A DNA stretch of 10,872 bases from Nitrososphaerales archaeon TH1177 (GTDB taxonomy: Archaea > Thermoproteota > Nitrososphaeria > Nitrososphaerales > Nitrososphaeraceae): positions 1 to 10,872 of the forward strand of contig JAATVJ010000289.1 in assembly GCA_014523515.1 (NCBI GenBank). Reading direction: 5' to 3'. The first letter of the stretch is position 1; each line of letters begins with the position of its first letter. Below the pieces are notes generated by a model that made no database searches, was not told the DNA's origin, and saw nothing but the letters and a program-made list of their open reading frames with translations. Positions 1 through 6,200 of the stretch are shown one piece after another. The position numbers and the translations under genes were made by a program.

Positions 1-1143
1 ACTGCACTCGTGAGAGTTGATTTCAATGTAAATATAAAAAATGGACATATCGGAGAAGATTATAGAATTCGAATGTCTATTCCTACTATTGAATATCTTA
101 TTAAAAGAAATTGTAAAGTCGTATTGATTTCACACTTAGGAAGACCGATTGGTAATGATATACATTATTCTTTGAACCCAGTAGCTAATAAATTATCTGA
201 AATACTTACTAAAACTCCAGTAAGATTTGTCAACAATTCTATAGGTAATGATGTTGAGAAGGAAATTAATAGACTTCCTTCCGATGGTGTTTTATTATTA
301 GAAAATCTACGGTTTTATAAAGAAGAGGAACTTAATGATCCTGAATTTTCAAAGAAACTTGCTTCTCTAGCAGATATTTATATCAATGATGCTTTTAGTA
401 CATCACATAGGAAACACTCTTCTACCTATGGAGCAGCTACATTATTTGATATAAAATTAGGTGGATTTAATTTAAAAAAAGAAATTGAATATTTGACGAT
501 GATTAAAGAAAATCCGCTTCGTCCATTTATAATAGTTATTGGAGGAGTGAAAATCAAAGACAAAATAGGAGCTTTAGAAAATTTATTGCCAAAGGCAGAT
601 AAGGTTCTTATAGGTGGTGCTGCTGCATATACTTTTTTAAAATCCAAAGGATTGAAAACAGGAAACTCGGTAATCGATTATGATCATTTGGAATGGGTAG
701 GTAGCTCTCTGGAAAAATATGGTGAAAAAATCCTTCTGCCTAGTGATCACATTGTATCCTCCTCTACCGAAAGTACTAATCCTATTTATTGTAAGAAAGA
801 AATTCCTGACGATATGATAGGCCTTGATATTGGAACAGAGACTATACAAAATTATTCTACTCAGATTGGCTCTAACAGAAAAGGTACTATATTTTGGAAT
901 GGACCTATGGGATTATTTGAAAAGAATGTTTTTGCTAATGGAACCATAAATGTTGCTAAAAGTATGGCACTAGCATATTGGCGAGGTTCTACAACTCTTA
1001 TTGGTGGAGGAGACACATTAGAAGCTATGAAAAAAGCAGGAGTGTCAGAAAATGAAGTCAGTCATGTATCTACCGGAGGAGGAGCAACATTGAGATTTTT
1101 AGCTGGCGATAAAATGCCTGGTCTATTAATTTTGGAACAATAA
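1..1143 (+). CDS. pgk: Phosphoglycerate kinase, 5' end cut by the window edge
   Basis: Reversible ATP-dependent phosphorylation of 3-phosphoglycerate to 1,3-bisphosphoglycerate; cytosolic, and in an autotrophic archaeon probably run mainly for gluconeogenesis. The frame is open from base 1 and reads TALVRVDFNVN, so the GTG at base 10 is the Val inside the family's LVRVDFN substrate-binding motif, not a start; roughly 15-25 N-terminal residues lie off the left edge. Further PGK hallmarks in order: HLGRP, LLENLRFYKEE, INDAFSTSHRKHSS, GGVKIKDKIGALENLLPKAD (hinge region), WNGPMGLFE, IGGGDTLEAM and STGGGATLRFLAGDKMPG at the C-terminus. The C-terminal nucleotide-binding motifs are intact. It ends in TAA and converges on the minus-strand gene at 1220-1594 with 76 bp between. 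Identification is firm; only the start is missing. Confidence 0.97.
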   Translation, partial: TALVRVDFNVNIKNGHIGEDYRIRMSIPTIEYLIKRNCKVVLISHLGRPIGNDIHYSLNPVANKLSEILTKTPVRFVNNSIGNDVEKEINRLPSDGVLLLENLRFYKEEELNDPEFSKKLASLADIYINDAFSTSHRKHSSTYGAATLFDIKLGGFNLKKEIEYLTMIKENPLRPFIIVIGGVKIKDKIGALENLLPKADKVLIGGAAAYTFLKSKGLKTGNSVIDYDHLEWVGSSLEKYGEKILLPSDHIVSSSTESTNPIYCKKEIPDDMIGLDIGTETIQNYSTQIGSNRKGTIFWNGPMGLFEKNVFANGTINVAKSMALAYWRGSTTLIGGGDTLEAMKKAGVSENEVSHVSTGGGATLRFLAGDKMPGLLILEQ

Positions 1144-1219
1144 ATGAGACAAATTGTTATAATTTAACTATACCTACAATACTAGATATTATTTTAAAAC
1201 ATTCAATAAAAATCCAAAA

Positions 1220-1594
1220 TTAAGCAGCATTATAAGTATTTAAAAATTCGTCAATATTTTCTAAACATTGTAACAGCATGCTTCTACTTCTTTTTAACAT
1301 CCAATAAATAAATTCATCTGGACTAAATATATGCTGTTCCCTAAAAAGCACTGGTACATATCCTCCATGGGTAAAAATTTGAATTATCACATATTTTCCT
1401 GACACACTAGCTATTTCTTCTTCAATACTTACTTCATTTTCTTCTATAGTTCTTCTATATAAAACAATAGGATAGTTATTATTATTATTACTTATTAACA
1501 GTATTTTTTCGATCTTTTCTTTAAATTTTTTTATTAAGAATTCATCTAATGTTATTTGTGAATTATGAATAATATCTTTCTTTTTTTTGCGCAA
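1220..1594 (-). CDS. Conserved-looking hypothetical protein, 124 aa
   Basis: I do not recognise the family. The start is a TTG at 1594: an in-frame TAG sits two codons upstream and no ATG occurs before residue 99. The protein begins with a basic run (RKKKK, residues 2-6), then an amphipathic helix-like stretch (about 13-33), a run of five Asn (36-40, encoded by four AAT plus AAC, a small trinucleotide repeat), a beta-like segment PIVLYRRT, an acidic loop, a hydrophobic strand GKYVIIQIFTHGGYVPVLF (66-84) and a C-terminal helix (93-121). No signal peptide, membrane helix or metal motif is visible. It lies 169 bp downstream of pth2 on the same strand; a weak TATA-like AAATACTTAA stretch 26-35 bases before the TTG suggests its own leaderless transcript. 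That it is a gene is supported by length and a protein-like pattern; function is unknown. Confidence 0.7.
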   Translation of the reverse strand: MRKKKKDIIHNSQITLDEFLIKKFKEKIEKILLISNNNNNYPIVLYRRTIEENEVSIEEEIASVSGKYVIIQIFTHGGYVPVLFREQHIFSPDEFIYWMLKRSRSMLLQCLENIDEFLNTYNAA

Positions 1595-1763
1595 ATACTA
1601 TTATATAGTAGTAAAGAAATTAAGTATTTACGTTAAAAATTATTAACTAATTAATTAAGAACTTAGTTTCACTTTTGTTTCATTCATCAATTTTTTCTAC
1701 TCCCTATACAGTAATATTTTTAAGTGTAATTTTATAGTTTCATTTATCGTATAAATCTTTTTG

Positions 1764-2129
1764 TTAAAGTAATTTTAATCCACTCGTAATCTTGTTGATC
1801 AATTGAGTTGGAGCGGGACCAATACCTACACATGTAGCAGTTCCTGGGTCAAGCTGTGTCAATCCCGCATCTCTTACAATAGCAGTAGGTAAGTTATGGA
1901 AATATCCTTTTTCATTAATTTCTTCCAACTCTTCCAAAGAATTAACTTTTAAAATAATCTTTGGTTGCCCAAAATCGAACCATTCTTTAAACCAATCAAT
2001 ATTTTTACTTCTAGCTTTTTCACATGACAAAATTGAAGCATGGGCCACCTGTGCAGCTGTTTTGCCTATTCCCATTTTCAGATCTTTTCTGACAATAATC
2101 ACCTGTTTTAAATCCAATACAATATACAT
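1764..2129 (-). CDS. pth2: Peptidyl-tRNA hydrolase, Pth2 type
   Basis: Releases peptides from peptidyl-tRNAs that drop off the ribosome, recycling tRNA. This is the archaeal/eukaryotic Pth2 (PTRH2) fold, unrelated to bacterial Pth. The 121 residues match the family's size. Signatures: VRKDLKMGIGKTAAQVAHAS (residues 13-32, the conserved Lys/Gly-rich loop and helix) and RDAGLTQLDPGTATCVGIGP (86-105, the conserved Asp-Ala-Gly, Thr-Gln and GxGP active-site strands). The ATG at 2129 adds a short MYIVLDL extension before the usual KQVIIVR strand; there is no nearer Met before residue 19, inside the motif, so this start is likely right. It diverges from the geranylgeranyl reductase gene with only 34 bp between the two ATGs. 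Family assignment is secure. Confidence 0.96.
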   Translation of the reverse strand: MYIVLDLKQVIIVRKDLKMGIGKTAAQVAHASILSCEKARSKNIDWFKEWFDFGQPKIILKVNSLEELEEINEKGYFHNLPTAIVRDAGLTQLDPGTATCVGIGPAPTQLINKITSGLKLL

Positions 2130-2163
2130 TTTAATTATTTATATTAAAATTATTTAGCATATT
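2130..2163. promoter_or_regulatory. Overlapping divergent promoters of pth2 and the geranylgeranyl reductase gene
   Basis: The 34 bp between the two ATGs are about 90 percent A+T. On the plus strand TTTATATTAA (2138-2147) lies 17-26 bases before the reductase ATG. On the minus strand CTAAATAAT (2150-2158) lies 21-29 bases before the pth2 ATG. Both fit archaeal TATA boxes for leaderless or nearly leaderless messages, and neither gene has room for a Shine-Dalgarno leader without overlapping the other's promoter. Assignment of the exact boxes is inference. Confidence 0.5.
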
Positions 2164-3327
2164 ATGGAAAAGAATTTTGATTCTGTTGTTGTAGGTGGAA
2201 GTATTTCTGGTTTGTTATGTGCAAGAGAGATTTCAAGATTGGGGCTTTCTGTTGCAGTATTAGAAGAAGATTATGAAATTGGAAGTCCAGAGCATTGTGG
2301 AGGATTAGTTAGTCTTGATGGACTAAAAAAATTAGGAATAATCCCATCAAATCGGGCAATTCTAAATGAAGTAAACAAAGCAAAAATATTATCAGCCACA
2401 AAAGGATTTGAAGTCAGCACTAATAGAGATAATATAACAGTAGTTGATAGAAGAGAGCTTGATAAACAAGTTGCTTATCAAGCCCAAAAATTTGGAAGCG
2501 AAATAAGAACTAAAAGTTTAGTAACGTCAATAAATTATGATAGCGGTAAAAAAGAGTATGTTATTAAAACCAAAGATGATATTTTTTATACTAAATTCTT
2601 TATTGATGCAAGAGGTATAACTTCTCTTATAAATAATTCTAATAGAGATGGTGTATTGCAATCTGCACAATATGAAATATATGCTGATTGGATCATACCT
2701 GATGAAATAATAGTAAAATTCGATAAAGTCAAGTATCCAGATTTTTTTGCTTGGATAATTCCTAGTGGAAATGGCAAAGGCAAGATTGGTGTAGCTGGAA
2801 GAAAAATTAATACTTTACAAACATTAGAATCATTTATCGAAAGCTTTAGTTCTAAATATTCTATCATACGAAAAATATATGCACCAATTTGGATTGGAGG
2901 TCCCTTGAAGAATTTTGTATTTAATAATATGATATTAGTTGGAGATGCAGCCGGACAAACAAAACCTACGACTGCCGGTGGTATTTTCTCCTGCGGAATG
3001 GGAGGAATTTTAGCAGGAAATCATCTTGCACGCTATAAAAAAAATGTTGTTAATTCTTCATTAAATGATTATGAAACAGATTGGTATTTGATTTTTGGTA
3101 AAGAATTTCAAAGAATGCTCTTTTTTAGAAAGATAATGCAAAGGTTAGATAACAAATCAATTGATGCAATATTCTCTCTTATCTCAGATTCTGATATTGC
3201 AGAAATATCAAAATTTGCAACCTTTGATTTCCATAGCTTTGCGTTGTCAAAGATTTTGGGATCTAAAAAAGCAATTAAATTGATTAGTGCATTATTAGGA
3301 AATGAATTTCGACATATTCTAAATTAA
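2164..3327 (+). CDS. FAD-dependent geranylgeranyl reductase family protein
   Basis: Probable digeranylgeranylglycerophospholipid reductase, which saturates the isoprenoid chains of archaeal membrane lipids; related family members reduce geranylgeranyl-diphosphate or act on menaquinone side chains, so the precise substrate is open. At 387 residues it has normal length. An N-terminal Rossmann strand and loop VVVGGSISGLLCARE (8-22; GGSISG replaces the classical GxGxxG) ends with the acidic LEED (33-36) for ribose binding. EHCGGLVS (43-50) carries the Cys-Gly pair typical of this family. YPDFFAWIIPSGNGKGKIGV corresponds to the substrate-cavity motif usually written PxxYxWxFP, and VGDAAGQTKPTTAGGI (259-274) is the second FAD-binding motif. 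The C-terminal 110 residues are helical. No membrane helix or signal peptide is visible; a peripheral membrane enzyme is expected. A TATA-like element close to the ATG suggests a leaderless message. Confidence 0.9.
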   Translation: MEKNFDSVVVGGSISGLLCAREISRLGLSVAVLEEDYEIGSPEHCGGLVSLDGLKKLGIIPSNRAILNEVNKAKILSATKGFEVSTNRDNITVVDRRELDKQVAYQAQKFGSEIRTKSLVTSINYDSGKKEYVIKTKDDIFYTKFFIDARGITSLINNSNRDGVLQSAQYEIYADWIIPDEIIVKFDKVKYPDFFAWIIPSGNGKGKIGVAGRKINTLQTLESFIESFSSKYSIIRKIYAPIWIGGPLKNFVFNNMILVGDAAGQTKPTTAGGIFSCGMGGILAGNHLARYKKNVVNSSLNDYETDWYLIFGKEFQRMLFFRKIMQRLDNKSIDAIFSLISDSDIAEISKFATFDFHSFALSKILGSKKAIKLISALLGNEFRHILN

Positions 3328-3330
3328 GCA

Positions 3331-3340
3331 AAATATAAAT
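3331..3340 (+). promoter_or_regulatory. TATA-like element before the zinc-ribbon/aEF-1beta pair
   Basis: AAATATAAAT lies 27-36 bases before the ATG at 3367 and directly after the reductase stop. The spacing fits a leaderless archaeal transcript starting at or just before the zinc-ribbon ATG, which would carry aEF-1beta as its second cistron. Seen by eye; not tested. Confidence 0.45.
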
Positions 3341-3366
3341 TCGGTTATTTTTCCAATAGATTTAAA

Positions 3367-3543
3367 ATGTCGACATTGCAATTACCGGTCTGTTCATCAT
3401 GTAATAGATCAATCATGCCAAATGATGAATGTGTCAAATTTTATTGTCCTAATTGTGGTTATGTTCTGCTCTGGAGATGTCAAAGCTGTAGGGAGTTCGC
3501 AAGATTTTATAAATGTGTCAATTGTAGTTTTGAGGGACCTTAA
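3367..3543 (+). CDS. Small four-CxxC zinc-ribbon protein, 58 aa (archaeal translation-associated family)
   Basis: A 58-residue protein with four CxxC knuckles: Cys9/12, Cys27/30, Cys38/41 and Cys50/53, enough for two zinc ions. The second and fourth read CPNCG and CVNCSFEG, and the whole layout resembles the archaeal 'Zn-ribbon RNA-binding protein' family (the COG2888 / haloarchaeal HVO_2753 type), commonly encoded beside aEF-1beta. The ATG at 3367 gives exactly the family's size. Its TAA (3541-3543) is followed one base later by the aEF-1beta ATG, so the two are almost certainly co-transcribed and perhaps translationally coupled. The link to translation is inferred from family and neighbour. 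The gene is easily missed because of its size and because the aEF-1beta frame happens to stay open across part of it. Confidence 0.88.
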   Translation: MSTLQLPVCSSCNRSIMPNDECVKFYCPNCGYVLLWRCQSCREFARFYKCVNCSFEGP

Positions 3544-3544
3544 A

Positions 3545-3826
3545 ATGTCAAGACTAGTTGCTAGAGTTAAAATTCTTCCATCAGAAGCAGAGACAGACCT
3601 AGACGATATAATAAACAAGTTAAAATTAGCCGTACCCAATGGAATGGGCTTAGAGAGATATGAGAAAGAACCCATTGCTTTTGGGCTTTATTCTTTAATT
3701 TGTGACTTCACTTTAAACGATGAAGAAGGTCAAATGGATTCACTTGAAGATTATATCAAAAAAACCAAAGGTGTTAGCGAAATTCAGGTAATGAGTGTAA
3801 GTAGAAAATCAGTGAATATAAGATAA
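3545..3826 (+). CDS. ef1B: Translation elongation factor aEF-1 beta
   Basis: Guanine-nucleotide exchange factor that reloads aEF-1alpha with GTP during elongation. The product has 93 residues, the usual size of archaeal aEF-1beta (about 90), which corresponds to the C-terminal exchange domain of eukaryotic eEF1B. It shows the ferredoxin-like pattern of the family: MSRLVARVKILPSEAETDLD at the start, YEKEPIAFGLYSLICDFTLND in the middle (the eukaryotic PIAFGLxxL core) and GVSEIQVMSVSRKSV at the end. The frame is open back to an ATG at 3422, but that would run through the zinc-ribbon gene and add residues unknown in the family, so the ATG at 3545 is chosen. One base separates it from the upstream stop, indicating an operon. 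Confidence 0.95.
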   Translation: MSRLVARVKILPSEAETDLDDIINKLKLAVPNGMGLERYEKEPIAFGLYSLICDFTLNDEEGQMDSLEDYIKKTKGVSEIQVMSVSRKSVNIR

Positions 3827-3884
3827 TATTGTTTTATTTCTGTAGATATTTTAATATAATTGCTAAATACTTTTTAATTAGTTA

Positions 3885-4094
3885 ATGAAATATCCTATAA
3901 AGAATATTGTTTACGAAAAAGTAAAACAATCAAATACTTTAACTGATTCTGAATTGTCCTCATTATTATCTAAAGAAGGAATAGAATTGGATCTTTCAGA
4001 ATTAAATAAAATATTATTGGATCTAGAGATTTATGGACTTTTAAGGGTATCATGGATCGCCAAAGATAAGAAAAGAATCGAAGTAGTAAAATAA
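3885..4094 (+). CDS. Small winged-helix-like protein, 69 aa
   Basis: No confident family. The pattern is helix (NIVYEKVKQ), helix (DSELSSLLSKE), helix (DLSELNKILLDLEIYGLL), then two short strands with a basic turn (LRVSWIAKDKKRIEVV). This is the order of a minimal winged helix-turn-helix domain, and the terminal strands and KDKKR turn would form the wing. It could be a DNA-binding regulator or a small chromatin- or transcription-associated protein; that is inference from secondary-structure pattern only. It starts at an ATG preceded by an AT-rich element TTTAATATAA about 27-36 bases upstream, 58 bp after aEF-1beta, so it may have its own promoter. It ends just before a shared hairpin terminator facing ctaB. 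Confidence 0.65.
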   Translation: MKYPIKNIVYEKVKQSNTLTDSELSSLLSKEGIELDLSELNKILLDLEIYGLLRVSWIAKDKKRIEVVK

Positions 4095-4115
4095 CTCTAT
4101 ATATATCTATATATA

Positions 4116-4131
4116 TTTTTCTCACGAAAAA
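4116..4131. terminator. Symmetrical hairpin with T-tract on both strands, between convergent genes
   Basis: TTTTTC-TCAC-GAAAAA is a perfect 6-bp inverted repeat with a 4-base loop, placed in the 41 bp between the stop of the small winged-helix gene and the stop of ctaB. Each strand ends a transcript with five T, so one element could stop RNA polymerase from both sides. A TATATATCTATATATA tract lies just upstream. The stem is weak (one G-C pair), so in archaea the T-tract rather than the hairpin may be what matters. Confidence 0.5.
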
Positions 4132-4135
4132 CTTA

Positions 4136-5026
4136 TCATATTCTATAGTAAAATAATGCATCAAGTGCAATTGAAATAAATATTACTACAAGGTAGGGTG
4201 CAGTTACTTTGTAAGCTTTCCATGCAAATTCAGGCGTTGGATTTTTAGTAAGTTTATAGTGATAAATGAGCATTAGCGTACCTGCTACTAATGCTGTTAT
4301 AGTATATAAAAGACCCAATCCTACGAAATATAAGGAAATGGAAAATGGAAGCAATATAGCTGTATTAATAAATATATAAATCGCTGTCCTTTCATTACCT
4401 ATTAACACTGGTAACATAGGAACTTTTACACTTGCATATTCTTCTCTTTTTTTTATTGCCAGACACCAAAAATGAGGAGGAGTCCACATGAATACAAGCC
4501 ATCCAACCAGAAATCCTAATAAATCTATAGAACCAGTTGTTGTAGCCCATCCTGCCATTGATGCTGCACTTCCAGCAAATCCACCAATTACAATATTAGA
4601 TGGATTTGATCTTTTAAGCCATGCTGTATAAATTATTACATAGATAAAAATCCCTAACGCAATCATAAAAGTAGCTATAGGGTTTAAAGTAAACCAAGCA
4701 ATTATTACAGAAGCTGCACTAAGTATTAGTCCATAAATTAAAACATTCCTTGCAGGTAACTTTCCTGATGGAATTGGTCGTTTTGTTGTTCGTATCATGA
4801 ATTTATCTATGTCCCTATCATAATAATGATTTAATGCACTTGAACCCATGGATGCAAGCGAGCCAGCAAGAACTAGAAAACTTATTTGCCAAATAGATAT
4901 ATCCCAAGGAATATTTGGTGAGTGATCGAATCTCGTTGCACCTAACAAGGAGGCTACAGCTGTTATAACTAAAACTACTACAATACGAGGTTTTGATACA
5001 TCAATATATGCACTTATTGTATTCAC
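4136..5026 (-). CDS. ctaB: Protoheme IX farnesyltransferase (haem O synthase)
   Basis: Transfers a farnesyl group to protohaem to make haem O, the precursor of haem A for terminal oxidases. UbiA-superfamily integral membrane enzyme; 296 residues is normal. Motifs: NHYYDRDIDKFMIRTTKRP (66-84) contains the first NxxxDxxxD prenyl-diphosphate/Mg site plus the RTxxRP signature of haem O synthases; LKRSNPSNIVIGGFAGSAA is the second conserved loop, where the usual PP is replaced by AS; FMWTPPHFWCLAIKKREEY followed by VPMLPV is the strongly diagnostic third block. About eight to nine hydrophobic helices are visible. The start is GTG at 5026, preceded ten bases upstream by GGAG on the minus strand; the nearby ATG (5031-5029) is out of frame and stops after two codons. 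It diverges from a membrane cupredoxin gene, consistent with a respiratory role. Confidence 0.95.
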   Translation of the reverse strand: MNTISAYIDVSKPRIVVVLVITAVASLLGATRFDHSPNIPWDISIWQISFLVLAGSLASMGSSALNHYYDRDIDKFMIRTTKRPIPSGKLPARNVLIYGLILSAASVIIAWFTLNPIATFMIALGIFIYVIIYTAWLKRSNPSNIVIGGFAGSAASMAGWATTTGSIDLLGFLVGWLVFMWTPPHFWCLAIKKREEYASVKVPMLPVLIGNERTAIYIFINTAILLPFSISLYFVGLGLLYTITALVAGTLMLIYHYKLTKNPTPEFAWKAYKVTAPYLVVIFISIALDALFYYRI

Positions 5027-5143
5027 TGCATTGGATCTCCAGAAATAATGTACATAATGTTGGATTTATGTTATTCGTTAAAGGAGGGTATATTATTATT
5101 TTTATTAAATAGCATAAATGTCATTTCAAAGTTGTGGAAAAGG

Positions 5144-5155
5144 TTAAAATTATAG
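5144..5155 (+). promoter_or_regulatory. TATA-like element before the cupredoxin gene
   Basis: TTAAAATTATAG lies 24-35 bases before the ATG at 5179, the spacing expected for a leaderless archaeal transcript. It sits in the 152 bp between the ctaB GTG and this gene. The same gap holds an isolated AAGGAGGG (5081-5088) on the plus strand with no usable start codon after it. Confidence 0.4.
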
Positions 5156-5178
5156 CAGAAATCTTCAATCTATAAAGC

Positions 5179-5991
5179 ATGGCCGATTGGGATTTGTTAA
5201 CGCCAGGCATAGGATTAACCTCTCTAGGAATTGTGGGAGTACTAATTTCTCTTTCTGGAATTGCGAAAACATTTATCGATGGTATGCATGCTGTTTCTCT
5301 GCTCCTATTCTTAATAGGAATGATTTTTTTAAGTGCAGGAATTTTTAAAGATGGATTTCCATCTTCAAGAAAGGCTAAAATAGGCTCCTTTATAACTTTG
5401 GGACTATTAATTATAATAGGTCTGATTGGAGCTGTTAATTCCAGTGGCCAAGCACCGACAATATTTGCTTATATTGGAATAATAATACTTATTTCAGTTC
5501 CTGCAGCAGCTGTAATTTTTGGAATATATAGAAACAGTTCTAAAGTTAAAATTTATTTGACATCATTTGTTGTTGCAGTTATCATTGGGATTATTTCTAT
5601 TTCTGCTATAGGGATCCAAATCCAAAATCAAGGCTCTATATCAGCGGAGAATAAGGAGGAAACGATGATTGCTTCAGAACCGATATCTAAGATTAATTTA
5701 GAAGACCTAGCTAAAGTAAATATTCTAGCTGGATCATCTGCACAAGGCAATCCCGATTATGATCCGGAGGAACTAATTGTTAAAGACTCAATAGGTATTA
5801 TCTGGATAAATCAAGATAATATTCCTCATACAGTAACTAGCTTAAAAGATGATGGCAAATCATTTGATTCCTCTATAGTTATGGGAAATGCTAATTATAC
5901 TCTTCTACTCTCTGAACTTAAAGAAAAAGAATACGAATATTTTTGTACAATCCATCCATATATGAAAGCAAAATTCAGAATTGAATCTTAA
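5179..5991 (+). CDS. Membrane-anchored blue-copper (cupredoxin/plastocyanin-like) protein
   Basis: Probable electron carrier with a type 1 copper site outside the membrane. Five hydrophobic segments (about residues 10-30, 36-56, 68-86, 95-117 and 125-147) are followed by a polar linker and a C-terminal cupredoxin domain (about 175-270). Copper ligands are visible as His217 (IPHTVTS) and the C-terminal loop FCTIHPYM with Cys256, His259 and Met262. Ammonia-oxidising Nitrososphaeria encode many such proteins, thought to replace cytochromes c, and the divergent ctaB neighbour fits a respiratory setting; the redox partner is unknown. The last residues are ...KFRIES and the stop is created at the junction of a 70-bp tandem duplication, so the natural C-terminus may have been altered by a few residues. 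The beta strand after the ligand loop appears complete, so copper binding is probably kept. The ATG at 5179 is preceded by a TATA-like element. Confidence 0.88.
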   Translation: MADWDLLTPGIGLTSLGIVGVLISLSGIAKTFIDGMHAVSLLLFLIGMIFLSAGIFKDGFPSSRKAKIGSFITLGLLIIIGLIGAVNSSGQAPTIFAYIGIIILISVPAAAVIFGIYRNSSKVKIYLTSFVVAVIIGIISISAIGIQIQNQGSISAENKEETMIASEPISKINLEDLAKVNILAGSSAQGNPDYDPEELIVKDSIGIIWINQDNIPHTVTSLKDDGKSFDSSIVMGNANYTLLLSELKEKEYEYFCTIHPYMKAKFRIES

Positions 5992-6055
5992 AGAAAAAGA
6001 ATACGAATATTTTTGTACAATCCATCCATATATGACAGCAAAATTCCAAATAGAA
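5917..6055 (+). repeat. 70-bp tandem direct duplication of the cupredoxin copper-ligand coding sequence
   Basis: Copy 1 runs from 5917 to 5986 inside the gene, copy 2 from 5987 to about 6055 after it. The first 49 bases (5917-5965 and 5987-6035) are identical; beyond them are differences at 5966/6036, 5977/6047 and 5978/6048, then similarity fades at about 6055. Copy 1 encodes residues 247-269 including Cys256, His259 and Met262. Copy 2 encodes the same loop (FCTIHPYM, then TAKFQIEQ) but, because 70 is not a multiple of three, in the +1 frame, where it stays open to a TAG at 6098-6100. The TAA that ends the gene (5989-5991) is formed by the first bases of copy 2 read out of frame. Confidence 0.93.
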
Positions 6056-6161
6056 CAGTCAGTTATTAGCATGATGTATTTCATTTATCTTAAATATTAG
6101 TTATTCATAACGATATTAATTATAAATAAAAATCTAAATTAAGTATATTGATATTATTTAC

Positions 6162-6169
6162 CTTATAAA
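6162..6169 (+). promoter_or_regulatory. TATA-like element before the JAMM peptidase gene
   Basis: CTTATAAA lies 32-39 bases before the ATG at 6201. A transcript beginning about 25 bases downstream would start near 6190, after the alternative TTG at 6180 and before the ATG. This supports the ATG as the start. Inference from spacing only. Confidence 0.4.
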
Positions 6170-6200
6170 CATAAAAAGATTGATTCCTTTTTTTAGATTA

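Noticed and set aside
426..849. Two minus-strand open frames (73 and 70 aa) inside pgk
   Set aside because: They lie wholly antisense to a well-conserved kinase and show no protein motif; shadows of the real frame.
1595..1763. Possible small gene or RNA between pth2 and the 124-aa gene
   Set aside because: Only tiny frames (ten codons or fewer with a start) and AT-rich sequence; no stable stem or repeat seen.
2586..2867. Minus-strand open frame of 93 aa inside the geranylgeranyl reductase gene
   Set aside because: Antisense to conserved coding sequence, with no motif of its own.
3422..3544. N-terminal extension of aEF-1beta from an upstream ATG
   Set aside because: It overlaps the four-CxxC gene, adds residues foreign to the family, and the ATG at 3545 gives the normal length.
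3409..3675. Minus-strand open frame of 88 aa across the zinc ribbon and aEF-1beta
   Set aside because: Both plus-strand genes are firmly identified; the antisense frame is chance.
3970..4170. Minus-strand open frame of 66 aa under the winged-helix-like gene
   Set aside because: It overlaps the ctaB 3' end in another frame, is Phe/Tyr/Ile-rich as expected of AT-rich antisense, and has no promoter.
5081..5110. Strong Shine-Dalgarno-like AAGGAGGG on the plus strand, as a sign of a small gene
   Set aside because: No ATG, GTG or TTG follows at usable distance with an open frame; only a few codons precede a TAG.
6180..6200. TTG at 6180 as the start of the JAMM gene
   Set aside because: The ATG at 6201 fits the family start and the TATA-like spacing; the extra seven residues have no support.
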